Assembly: GCA_964548165.1 (NCBI GenBank)
Contig: CAZJQD010000013.1
Location: 1 to 64,000, forward strand
Origin: CAZJQD01 sp964548165 [NCBI: uncultured bacterium]
Lineage (GTDB): Bacteria > UBA8481
Direction of reading: 5' to 3'
DNA: 64,000 nucleotides
The translations under genes were made by a program, and so were the position numbers. Under the pieces are notes generated by a model. It searched no databases, was not told the DNA's origin, and worked only from the letters and a program-made list of their open reading frames with translations. The stretch's first letter is position 1, and each line of letters opens with the position of its first letter. Positions 15,844-23,067 of the stretch are shown here, piece by piece.

Positions 15844-18800
15844 ATGTTGAGGTCATTGTTCACCGGTGTCACCGGTCTGAAGGCGCACCAGGTCCGACTC
15901 GATGTCGTGTCCAACAACATCGCCAACGTCAATACGACGGGATTCAAGGCGTCCCGTGTCCGCTTTGACGACGTCCTGTCGCAGACGATCGAGATCGCCA
16001 CGGCCCCGGAATCCGGGCGTGGCGGACAGAATCCCAAGCAGATCGGCCTGGGAGTCCTGGGAACAACCATCTCCCGGGACATGGGCCAGGGCGCGGTCGA
16101 GATCACCAACAAGACGACCGACCTCGCGATCCAGGGCAACGGCTTTTTCGTCGTTCGCGACGGTGAGACCGTGGCCGAGTGGTACACGCGAGACGGCAAC
16201 TTCGCCATCGACCGCGACGGCAGTCTCGTCATGGCCTCGAATGGCTTTCGCGTCCAGGGGTGGAATGGCTACCTCGACACGCAGTCCCAGACCTGGACCA
16301 TCAACTCCTCGAATCCCGTGGAAGACATCGAGCTGAACCTGACCCAGCAGATGGATCCGGTCGCCACCTCGACGATCACGCTCTCCGGGAACCTCGACTC
16401 GCGCCTCTCGTCCGCCATTGATCCGGTTCGCGTGAGCTGGACGAAGAACGGGACGACGCGCGAGGTGGAGATGCGCTTCACGCACGTCCACCCGACCGAG
16501 AACCTCTACAAGTGGAGCGTGTTCGACCCTTCCGTGATCGATCCCGCCACCGGCGACTTCACGCTCATCCCGACCGACATGAACGGCATGGAGGCCTCGG
16601 GCATCATCCAGCTCGATGAGAACGGCCGCGTCATGAGGCACTTCGTCAATACGGCCGATGACAATGCGGCCGATCCGGCGGCGTATTTCATCGACGGGAG
16701 CGCCCTGGAGATGCCCGACGACAACGACGTATGGGCCATCGCGAACCCGACCCGCACGTTCAATGGCTATGATTACTTCTCGCTCGATTCCAACGGCGAC
16801 GGCGACGCGATCCAGGTGGAGACCAACTCGGCCGCCTCGACGGTCTCCTCGGCCCAGTCCACGGTGGCGGGCATCTTCGATGTCACGCTCCGCGTGCCCA
16901 ACGCCCCGCTCTCGTCGACCGCGGTCGCGAACGGCACCTACCCGAACGGGTTCACCAACGACGCCATCTACCAGACGGGCGTCGGCGCCGCGGGCAACCT
17001 GGCGATGCCGGGCGAGGGCCTGGGCGTGCCGGTCCAGTTCATCCAGTCCGTCTCGAACGAGGTCGTGAGCCGGATCTCGGCGGACCGCACGACGCTCCAA
17101 CTGGCCAACGCCCTGGTCGTCGGCACCGGGCGCGAGAATCCCAACGCCGCGGGCCAGATCGTCAGCGGTACCGCGGGCGGTACCGACACGGACAGCATCC
17201 AGCTCATCATCGACGGCGTGCAGTGGACGCGGATCGCGAACTCGGCCGCATTCACGCCTGGCGCGAGCCAGTTCAAGATCAACGAGGAACTGGGCATCAT
17301 CACGCTGGGATCCGCGTTGCCCGTGGGCGTCAATGCCATCGCCAACTACGCCTACGAGGTTCGTCCGACCAACACGCGGTCGATCCCCGCCGGGCGCACG
17401 GTCGCGCTCGAGTTTGGCGGCGTTCCCGGCAACGTCTCGACATCGACCGTGGACCAGTCCACGTTTTACGTCCCGGGCTCCATGACGCTCACCATTACCG
17501 ATGTCTCGGCCATTCCGCCGACCGCGGAGACCTTCACGGAGGTTGCCTTCGGGCAGGCGCCGGGCGCCAACCAGTACGTGGTCGATCCCGTGGTCGGAAC
17601 GGTCACGTTCGGCACGTTCTCCAACGCGCAGGCCGTCGCTGCGGCAGACACGCTCTCCGGGTCCTACCGCACCTTCCGTAACTGGGCGGGCGAGCAGACG
17701 GTGACGGTCGCCGTCGGGACTACCGTGGACGCCGCGGAAGCCGCGTTCCTGGCGCTCGCGGATTCGGGCGGCCAGAATCCCCCGTACGTTCCCAACTCGG
17801 TCGGCACCATCCAGCTCACCAACACGTCCGCCGCGACGACGGAACCCTTCACGGAGGTCGCCTTCGGCAACACGCTCGGCATCCGCCAGTTCTCCGTCAA
17901 CCCGGCAACGGGCGACATCTCGTTCGGCACCTTCTTCAACGGGGAGGCCGTCGATGAGGCCGCCGACACCTTCGCGACCGTCGCTCATGAATTCGACTTC
18001 TTCGAGAAGCGCATCGGCATCACGGACGGAGCGGCGACCGCGCACGGCCAGTTCGCCAACACGCAGAACGCCCTGGGCTGGAACGATCTCTGGCGCGTCC
18101 AGACCATCGCCGCCGGCGGCGCGGAGACCGGCGACGTCCGTCTTTGGCTCCAAGGAGACGGGTTCGCCGCCGTCAATGACCCGAACGAGCCGACGCAGGC
18201 TTCGCTCGCCTACCTCCCCACGATCTCCTCGACGCTGAGGGCGGAGATGAACTACCAGTCGGATGATCGCGTCAACATCATCATCCCGAACGGCCTCACG
18301 AAGACGCCGAACGTCAACCCCCTGACGGACCTCACGAGCGAGTCCTTCGCGATCACGCCCAACACCTCGCAGATTACCGGCAACAACGGGAACAACAACC
18401 AGGCGGACACGGGCGACACCAACACCGTCTCGGTGAATACGCCCGAGGATTACACCTACGCGACCGCGGTGGAGGTTTTCGACTCGCTCGGCACGCCCTG
18501 GAATGTCCCGATCCGCTACGAGAAGATCGATACCAACCGGTGGGTCATGTATGCCATCGATCCGACCGACCCGGATGGCCAGCGCATCGCCGGCTTCCGC
18601 CTCCTGGGCTTCGACGCCAACGGGCGCTTCAACACGACGTCGACGGTCCCCTACGAATCGCCGACCGCGAACGGCACGACCAACGACGGCTTCCTCGGCA
18701 TCTACTTCGATCCGCCGCGGGCGGGCGGAGCGCCTCCGACCGAGGAGGGCGCGGACCCGGTCCAGATCAACCTGAACCTGGACGACCTGGTGCAGACCGC

Positions 18801-19206
18801 GCGGCGCACCAATGCCGTCGTCTCCGAGCAGAACGGATTCCCTCCCGGCAAGCTCGAGAGCTTCTCGTTCAATGACCAGGGCTTCATGGTCGGGCTCTTC
18901 GACAACGGCCGCAGTCTCAACCTCGCCCGCGTCGCCCTCCAGGGCTTCGTCAACCCCGCCGGCCTCATCGCCGTCGGTGGCAACATGTTCAAGAACACGG
19001 TCAACGCCGGAAAGTTCGGCAGCCCGCAGCGACCGGGATTCGACGGCGTGGGCACGATCGTGCCGGGCGCCCTGGAGAGCTCGAACGTCGATCTCTCCGT
19101 CGAGTTCGTCGACCTCATCATTACCCAGCGCGGTTTCCAGGCCCAGTCCCGCACGATCACCACGGCGGACCAGGTCCTCCAGGAAGTGCTCTCGCTGAAG
19201 AGGTAA
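15844..19206 (+). CDS. flgE: Flagellar hook protein FlgE, very large, second copy
   Basis: An 1120-residue hook-type protein, more than twice the usual FlgE length. It begins LFTGVTGLKAHQVRLDVVSNNIANVN and ends in a D0 helix (LESSNVDLSVEFVDLIITQRGFQAQSR). FlgE-like D1/D2 segments include QGNGFFVVRDG and VFDSLGTPWNVPIRYEKIDTN. The central insert has three related modules at 17197-17355, 17472-17665 and 17800-17985. They share the pattern FTEVAF-(P)GA-Q-V-P--G-(V/I)-FGTF. It probably assembles in the hook or as a second hook subunit with the protein at 10874. A GAGGAG site precedes the ATG, and a strong terminator follows. Confidence 0.9.
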   Translation: MLRSLFTGVTGLKAHQVRLDVVSNNIANVNTTGFKASRVRFDDVLSQTIEIATAPESGRGGQNPKQIGLGVLGTTISRDMGQGAVEITNKTTDLAIQGNGFFVVRDGETVAEWYTRDGNFAIDRDGSLVMASNGFRVQGWNGYLDTQSQTWTINSSNPVEDIELNLTQQMDPVATSTITLSGNLDSRLSSAIDPVRVSWTKNGTTREVEMRFTHVHPTENLYKWSVFDPSVIDPATGDFTLIPTDMNGMEASGIIQLDENGRVMRHFVNTADDNAADPAAYFIDGSALEMPDDNDVWAIANPTRTFNGYDYFSLDSNGDGDAIQVETNSAASTVSSAQSTVAGIFDVTLRVPNAPLSSTAVANGTYPNGFTNDAIYQTGVGAAGNLAMPGEGLGVPVQFIQSVSNEVVSRISADRTTLQLANALVVGTGRENPNAAGQIVSGTAGGTDTDSIQLIIDGVQWTRIANSAAFTPGASQFKINEELGIITLGSALPVGVNAIANYAYEVRPTNTRSIPAGRTVALEFGGVPGNVSTSTVDQSTFYVPGSMTLTITDVSAIPPTAETFTEVAFGQAPGANQYVVDPVVGTVTFGTFSNAQAVAAADTLSGSYRTFRNWAGEQTVTVAVGTTVDAAEAAFLALADSGGQNPPYVPNSVGTIQLTNTSAATTEPFTEVAFGNTLGIRQFSVNPATGDISFGTFFNGEAVDEAADTFATVAHEFDFFEKRIGITDGAATAHGQFANTQNALGWNDLWRVQTIAAGGAETGDVRLWLQGDGFAAVNDPNEPTQASLAYLPTISSTLRAEMNYQSDDRVNIIIPNGLTKTPNVNPLTDLTSESFAITPNTSQITGNNGNNNQADTGDTNTVSVNTPEDYTYATAVEVFDSLGTPWNVPIRYEKIDTNRWVMYAIDPTDPDGQRIAGFRLLGFDANGRFNTTSTVPYESPTANGTTNDGFLGIYFDPPRAGGAPPTEEGADPVQINLNLDDLVQTARRTNAVVSEQNGFPPGKLESFSFNDQGFMVGLFDNGRSLNLARVALQGFVNPAGLIAVGGNMFKNTVNAGKFGSPQRPGFDGVGTIVPGALESSNVDLSVEFVDLIITQRGFQAQSRTITTADQVLQEVLSLKR

Positions 19207-19232
19207 GCCGACCGGTAACCAGGCGTCGTAAG

Positions 19233-19268
19233 GAGCGCCTCCCCCCGGGGAGGCGCTCTTCTTTTTTA
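19233..19268 (+). terminator. Rho-independent terminator of the hook operon
   Basis: GAGCGCCTCCCC (19233-19244) pairs perfectly with GGGGAGGCGCTC (19247-19258) and is followed by TTCTTTTTTA. It lies 26 nt after the stop codon of the second flgE and separates it from the cysteine desulfurase gene. Confidence 0.93.
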
Positions 19269-19296
19269 TGGAGCCTTCATCGCCTATACTGGCTCC

Positions 19297-20502
19297 GTGA
19301 CTGACCGCATCTATCTCGACCACAACGCCTCCATGCCCCTGCGCGGCGAGGTTGCCGCGTTCCTGGGCGGGCTGGGGGCGCTCGGGAATCCCTCGTCCGT
19401 GCACGCGGAGGGGAGGCGGGCCCGGTATCTTCTCGAGACGGCGCGCCAGCAGGTCGCCGACTGGGCGGGCGTCGATCCTGCGGGCGTCATCTTCACCTCC
19501 GGGGGGACGGAGGCGAACGCGCTGGCCGCGCATGCCCTGGCGCGGCGCGCGGAGTCCGAGGGGCGCGCGCGGGTGGCGTGGCTGGAGGCGGGCTCTCACC
19601 CGTCGGTGACCGCCAACGTGGAGGCTCTTCTCGCGGGATGGGAGCTCGTCCGGGAGACCGCATGTCCCCCGCATGTCTGCGGCTGCCCTCGGGCCGGCGC
19701 CTCCTGCCTGGCGGCCAGCATCCGGTTCGTGCTGGCCGCGCACAACGAGACCGGGGAGCTGACGGACCTGGAGGCCGCGGTCGCGGCGGCGCGGCGGGAC
19801 GGAGCGTTTCTTCACGTCGACGCCGTCCAGTGGCCGGGCAAGATGCCCTTCCATCCTGCGCTGCGGGAGTGCGACGCCTTCACGCTCTCGGGACACAAGA
19901 TCGGCGCGCCGATGGGCGGAGGCGCACTCGTCCTGCCGCGCCCGTTCGAGGTCGCGCCGATGCTCTCGGGGGGCGGCCAGGAGTCAGGGCGCCGTAGCGG
20001 CACGCCGTCGCTCGCGGCCATCCTGGGCTTCGGTCACGCCCTGGCCCTGCCTTTCGACGCCGACCACTGCCGACGTCTCGCCGTGCGCCTGCGGGATCGA
20101 CTCGCGGAGGGCCTGGGATCGCGGTTCGCCGAGGTTTCGCGGTGCGACATCGGCCTCCCCGGGACGCTGTTGGCGGCCTTTCCCGGCCTCCCGGGCGACG
20201 TCGTGGCGGCCGCGATCGACGCCTCCGGCGTGGCGGTCTCCTTCGGATCGGCCTGCAGTTCGGGAACACCGCGACCGTCAGCCGCGCTCCTCGGTTGCGG
20301 TGTCGATTATCCCACGGCGTGCTGTGCCGTTCGCTTCAGCGTGGGTCCGGGCAATACCGAGGCCGAGATCGAGGAGGCCGCGCGGCGAACGCGCGTGGCC
20401 GTGGAGTGCGTGCAGAACGCGATGGGAAGCGGGGCTGTCGTGCGCTCGTCGGACGTGAGCGCGACGAACCGCGAAGAATTTCCGGACATGGTGCTGGCCT
20501 GA
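19297..20502 (+). CDS. Cysteine desulfurase (IscS/NifS family)
   Basis: A 401-residue PLP enzyme that removes sulfur from cysteine for Fe-S cluster assembly. Visible sites are LDHNAS at the N-terminus, SGGTEAN, HVDAVQ, the PLP lysine K201 in SGHKIGAP, and the catalytic cysteine C320 in SACSSG. An unusual cysteine-rich stretch (C123, C128, C130, C137) sits where most homologues have none. Translation starts at GTG. A TATACT box ends six bases before it and no ribosome site is visible, suggesting a leaderless transcript. A NifU-like scaffold gene follows directly, which supports Fe-S biogenesis. Confidence 0.9.
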   Translation: MTDRIYLDHNASMPLRGEVAAFLGGLGALGNPSSVHAEGRRARYLLETARQQVADWAGVDPAGVIFTSGGTEANALAAHALARRAESEGRARVAWLEAGSHPSVTANVEALLAGWELVRETACPPHVCGCPRAGASCLAASIRFVLAAHNETGELTDLEAAVAAARRDGAFLHVDAVQWPGKMPFHPALRECDAFTLSGHKIGAPMGGGALVLPRPFEVAPMLSGGGQESGRRSGTPSLAAILGFGHALALPFDADHCRRLAVRLRDRLAEGLGSRFAEVSRCDIGLPGTLLAAFPGLPGDVVAAAIDASGVAVSFGSACSSGTPRPSAALLGCGVDYPTACCAVRFSVGPGNTEAEIEEAARRTRVAVECVQNAMGSGAVVRSSDVSATNREEFPDMVLA

Positions 20503-20522
20503 GCTCACCCTACGGCGACGCG

Positions 20523-20867
20523 GTGCGCGCGCGTGTCGCCGCCGCGGAGTGGCAGGGCGAGCTGGAGGGCGCCACGCATCATGCGCGCGCGAGCAACCCG
20601 GTTTGCGGCGATGACGCGGAGATCTGGCTCCGCGTGAAGGACGCCACGATCGAGGATGTCCGCTGGAAGGCGAGGGGATGTCCGCCCACGCTCGCCGCGC
20701 TCGACCTCCTGGCCGAACGCGTCGCGGGCAGCGCCGTCACCGCGGCGCTCGGTGTTACCGTCGACGACCTTGTTGCCGCTCTCCCTGGTCTTCCCGCGAC
20801 GAGCCGGCACGCCTGCGCGTTGGCCATCGGCGTCCTGAAGTCCGCCCTGGCCCCACTGCGCGGCTAG
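20523..20867 (+). CDS. NifU/IscU-like Fe-S scaffold protein, divergent
   Basis: A protein of about 114 residues matching the IscU/NifU N-terminal scaffold domain. Counted from the GTG at 20523, the three cluster-ligand cysteines are C28 (NPVCGD, with D30), C53 (ARGCPPT) and C98 (SRHACAL). The usual SAIASSS stretch after the second cysteine is replaced by PPTLAAL, so it is a divergent member. Homology seems to begin slightly earlier (PYGD, near 20508). A CTG at 20499 overlapping the desulfurase stop is therefore an alternative start. It receives sulfur from the neighbouring desulfurase by family analogy. Confidence 0.72.
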   Translation: MRARVAAAEWQGELEGATHHARASNPVCGDDAEIWLRVKDATIEDVRWKARGCPPTLAALDLLAERVAGSAVTAALGVTVDDLVAALPGLPATSRHACALAIGVLKSALAPLRG

Positions 20868-21170
20868 CGCGGAGCCTCTCCGTAGAGATACCTCGTAGAA
20901 CAATACATAGCAATACGATGTAACTAACCGCGATGGACGTTCCTGTGACGCGCGTACGGGACGAGGCGGGCGGCGTGCTGCGGCCCGAATTCCGGTGGAT
21001 CTTCGGACCTGGTAAGGATCACCTCTGGAATTCCTGGCCGCTCCCGGGGCAAGAGGTCCAGTTGCAACCAGTGGAGTTACGCCTTTTCAGGCTGAAAATA
21101 GACGAGATAGAGCGATTTCCACACCTTTTCCTATGCTTTCAGATCATTGCAAAAAGGTGCGCAAATCTGT
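20868..21170. other. Intergenic region upstream of the mraZ promoter, no gene supported
   Basis: About 300 bases between the scaffold gene and the mraZ promoter. An open frame of 98 codons (20933-21229) runs through it, but it has no family resemblance and no ribosome site. It also overlaps the mraZ promoter and operator. Base composition is more AT-rich than the surroundings. No terminator or repeat was recognised. Confidence 0.4.
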
Positions 21171-21199
21171 TTGACCTGGTGGAGAAGGCGTGGGATATT
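21171..21199 (+). promoter_or_regulatory. Sigma-70 type promoter of the mraZ/dcw operon
   Basis: TTGACC (21171-21176) and GATATT (21194-21199) are spaced by exactly 17 bases. Transcription would start near 21206, about 30 nt before the mraZ ATG. GTGG-containing repeats overlap the promoter and continue downstream of it. Confidence 0.65.
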
Positions 21200-21235
21200 C
21201 CGCTTGTCTGTGGAGCCGAGTGGAGCTGAGTGGAG
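21179..21235 (+). promoter_or_regulatory. MraZ operator: GTGGAG repeat array
   Basis: GTGGAG occurs at 21210-21215, 21220-21225 and 21230-21235, a perfect 10-base period. Related copies lie at 21179-21184 (GTGGAG) and 21190-21195 (GTGGGA), inside the promoter. MraZ proteins are known to bind direct repeats containing TGGG/GTGG cores with about 10-bp spacing and to repress their own operon. The last repeat abuts the start codon with no spacing, so it is an operator rather than a normal ribosome site. Confidence 0.75.
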
Positions 21236-21236
21236 G

Positions 21237-21674
21237 ATGTACACAGGAATCTACGAGCAGCTCATTGACGCAAAGGGACGCATCTTCCTACCGGGGGCCT
21301 TTCGGCAGGAATTCGGCAGTTCCTTCACCATCTCCCTCGGCTTCGACGGATGCCTCTGCCTCTGGAAAACGGAGGATTGGCAGGCATTCGTCGAGCAGGA
21401 AATTCACCAGCGGACCCAGCTCTCCCGCTCTGCCCGCGACGTCAGTCGCTGGCTCTTGAACAACGCCTTCCAGGGCGAGTTCGACTCCCAGTTCCGCTTC
21501 ACCGTGCCCCAGGCCCTGAGGGCACGGGTGAAGGTGGAACGCGAGATTATCCTCGCGGGCAGTGGCCGTCGCCTCGAGATCTGGCCGCGCCCAGCCTGGA
21601 ACGACTATCAAGCGCGAATCGCTGGAAATATAGAAGATATAGCCGATTCCCTGGCCAAGGAGTTCCGCATCTAG
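21237..21674 (+). CDS. mraZ: Transcriptional regulator MraZ
   Basis: A 145-residue protein with two AbrB-like SpoVT/MraZ repeats. The first carries the DAKGRIFLPGAFRQEFG motif (residues about 12-28). The second carries FDSQFRFTVPQALRARVKVEREIILAGSGRRLEIW (about 82-116). MraZ forms ring oligomers that bind the repeat array in its own promoter and represses the division and wall cluster. The frame opens at 21147, but the ATG at 21237 matches homologues. It heads the dcw operon. A 110-bp inverted-repeat element separates it from rsmH. Confidence 0.95.
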   Translation: MYTGIYEQLIDAKGRIFLPGAFRQEFGSSFTISLGFDGCLCLWKTEDWQAFVEQEIHQRTQLSRSARDVSRWLLNNAFQGEFDSQFRFTVPQALRARVKVEREIILAGSGRRLEIWPRPAWNDYQARIAGNIEDIADSLAKEFRI

Positions 21675-21681
21675 CTGTGTC

Positions 21682-21791
21682 GTGTCAGACTGCGGAAATG
21701 CGGATCTGGAAATGCGCGACTTGCGTTTGTGACGCGAATCAGTGACTTGCAACTATAGTGAAATCAATGCCGCAATTCCGCAGTCTGACAC
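21682..21791. repeat. Inverted-repeat intergenic element, copy B
   Basis: A 110-bp element lies 7 nt after the mraZ stop codon, inside the dcw operon. GTGTCAGACTGCGGAA at 21682-21697 is perfectly inverted at 21776-21791. Including the flanking bases, 21 of 22 positions pair. The terminal GTGTCAG matches the other three copies, while the inner arm sequence is its own. The right arm reaches the rsmH start region and could affect its translation. Confidence 0.75.
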
Positions 21792-21796
21792 CTAGC

Positions 21797-22681
21797 GTGA
21801 TTTCGACCGTCCACCGTCCCGTTCTCATGGATGCCGTGCGGGAAGCTTTCACCATGGCTCCTGGTACCGTCATCGACGCCACCGGGGGCGGGGGCGGGCA
21901 CAGCGCCCTGCTCCTGGAACTCGGCCATACCGTCATCGCCTGCGACCGCGATCCCGCCGCCTGTGCCCGCCTGGAGGCCCGTTTCCAGGGCCATCCGCGG
22001 CTACGCGTTCATGCCGGCGACTTCCGGTCCTTGCCCCCCGGCCCCGTCCAGGGACTCCTCGCCGATCTCGGACTCTCCTCCGACCAGCTCGACTCCGCCG
22101 ATCGTGGCTTCTCGTTCCAGAACGACGCCTATCCGGACATGCGCATGGATCCTGCCCTCCCGCAATCCGCCGCTGACCTGATCGCGACCTCCGATCTCTC
22201 CACCCTGGCCCGCATCCTCAAGGTCTACGGCGAGGAACCACGGGCGGCCCGCATTGCCCGTGCCCTCGTCGGCCGCTCGTTCGCATCCTGCAAGGAACTG
22301 GCCGCGATCATCCAGGCCGCGTCGGGCTACCATGGATCCCGAACGCACCCGGCCACGCGCACCTTCCAGGCCCTCCGGATCGCCGTGAACGACGAGCTGG
22401 GACAGCTCGAGGCCCTGCTCGATGCCGCGCCGCGCGTGGTGGAGCCCGGCGGCAGGATCGCGATCATCTCCTTCCACTCCCTCGAAGATCGGATGGTCAA
22501 GCGGGCGATGGCGGCGTGGTGCGGGGTCTGTCGCTGTCCGCCGGGCCTTCCGGTCTGTGCCTGCGGCGTTAAACCTTGCGCAAAGCCTCTATGGAAAGGC
22601 TTTCGAGGTGCCGATGACAGGGAAGTAGCCGACAATCCGCGCTCACGAAGTGCCCATATCCGGGGTGTCGTTCGCGTCTAG
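21797..22681 (+). CDS. rsmH: 16S rRNA (cytosine-1402-N4)-methyltransferase RsmH
   Basis: A SAM-dependent methyltransferase of about 294 residues that modifies C1402 in the ribosomal P site. Characteristic segments are HRPVLMDAVR at the start, DATGGGGGHSALLL (SAM loop), LLADLGLSSDQLDSADRGFSF, THPATRTFQALRIAVNDEL and IISFHSLEDRMVKR. The start is uncertain. GTG at 21797 suits homologues, whereas GTG at 21758 would translate the right arm of repeat copy B. Neither has a clear ribosome site. A cysteine-rich stretch (WCGVCRCPPGLPVCACG) near the C-terminus is typical of the family. Confidence 0.93.
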   Translation: MISTVHRPVLMDAVREAFTMAPGTVIDATGGGGGHSALLLELGHTVIACDRDPAACARLEARFQGHPRLRVHAGDFRSLPPGPVQGLLADLGLSSDQLDSADRGFSFQNDAYPDMRMDPALPQSAADLIATSDLSTLARILKVYGEEPRAARIARALVGRSFASCKELAAIIQAASGYHGSRTHPATRTFQALRIAVNDELGQLEALLDAAPRVVEPGGRIAIISFHSLEDRMVKRAMAAWCGVCRCPPGLPVCACGVKPCAKPLWKGFRGADDREVADNPRSRSAHIRGVVRV

Positions 22682-22701
22682 TCGGCTCAACACACCATGC
22701 C

Positions 22702-23067
22702 ATGAAGCCTACGACGCTGAACATGCAGGAAGCCGAGACCTGGAAGCGCACCAAGGTCCACTTTGCCGTCATCGGTGCGCTCATGCTCTTCGCGCTCGCC
22801 ATCCTGACCCAGGAGAACACCTTTCATGGCATGACGCGAGAGCTTCTGAAGCTCGAGCGATCCCGGCGCGATCTCGTCGAGGAGCGCGATCGCCTGACGC
22901 TGACCGTCGAGCAGTATCGGCATCCCGCCCGGATCCGCACGCTGGCCACCGAGCACTATGGGCTGGCCGTACCGGCGCCGGACAATGTCCAGGATGTTCC
23001 CGCTGCTCCTCCATCCCGGAGGGAACCGGGGCTCGAGGCGCGCGAGCGAGAGGCCGCGAGGCCATGA
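22702..23067 (+). CDS. ftsL: FtsL-like cell division protein
   Basis: A 121-residue bitopic membrane protein. One transmembrane helix (VHFAVIGALMLFALAILT, about residues 19-36) is followed by a periplasmic coiled coil with leucine heptads (ELLKLERSRRDLVEERDRLTLTVEQYR). The segment RIRTLATEHYGLAVP is typical of FtsL ends. It belongs to the divisome sub-complex with FtsQ and FtsB. The call rests on topology and position between rsmH and murE. The ftsI gene usually found next is absent here. Its stop overlaps the murE start (ATGA). Confidence 0.82.
   Translation: MKPTTLNMQEAETWKRTKVHFAVIGALMLFALAILTQENTFHGMTRELLKLERSRRDLVEERDRLTLTVEQYRHPARIRTLATEHYGLAVPAPDNVQDVPAAPPSRREPGLEAREREAARP

Noticed and set aside
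15853-19896. A 1347-codon open frame on the minus strand opposite the second flgE and the cysteine desulfurase.
   Set aside because: It is a GC-driven shadow: Arg/Gly/Asp/Val-rich, no family resemblance, and it lies opposite two clearly coding genes.
20933-21229. A 98-codon frame upstream of mraZ.
   Set aside because: No ribosome site or known family, and it runs through the mraZ promoter and operator repeats.
22650-23063. The upstream extension of the murE frame.
   Set aside because: This part overlaps ftsL in another frame and shows no Mur-ligase similarity; the ATGA junction at 23064 is the natural start.
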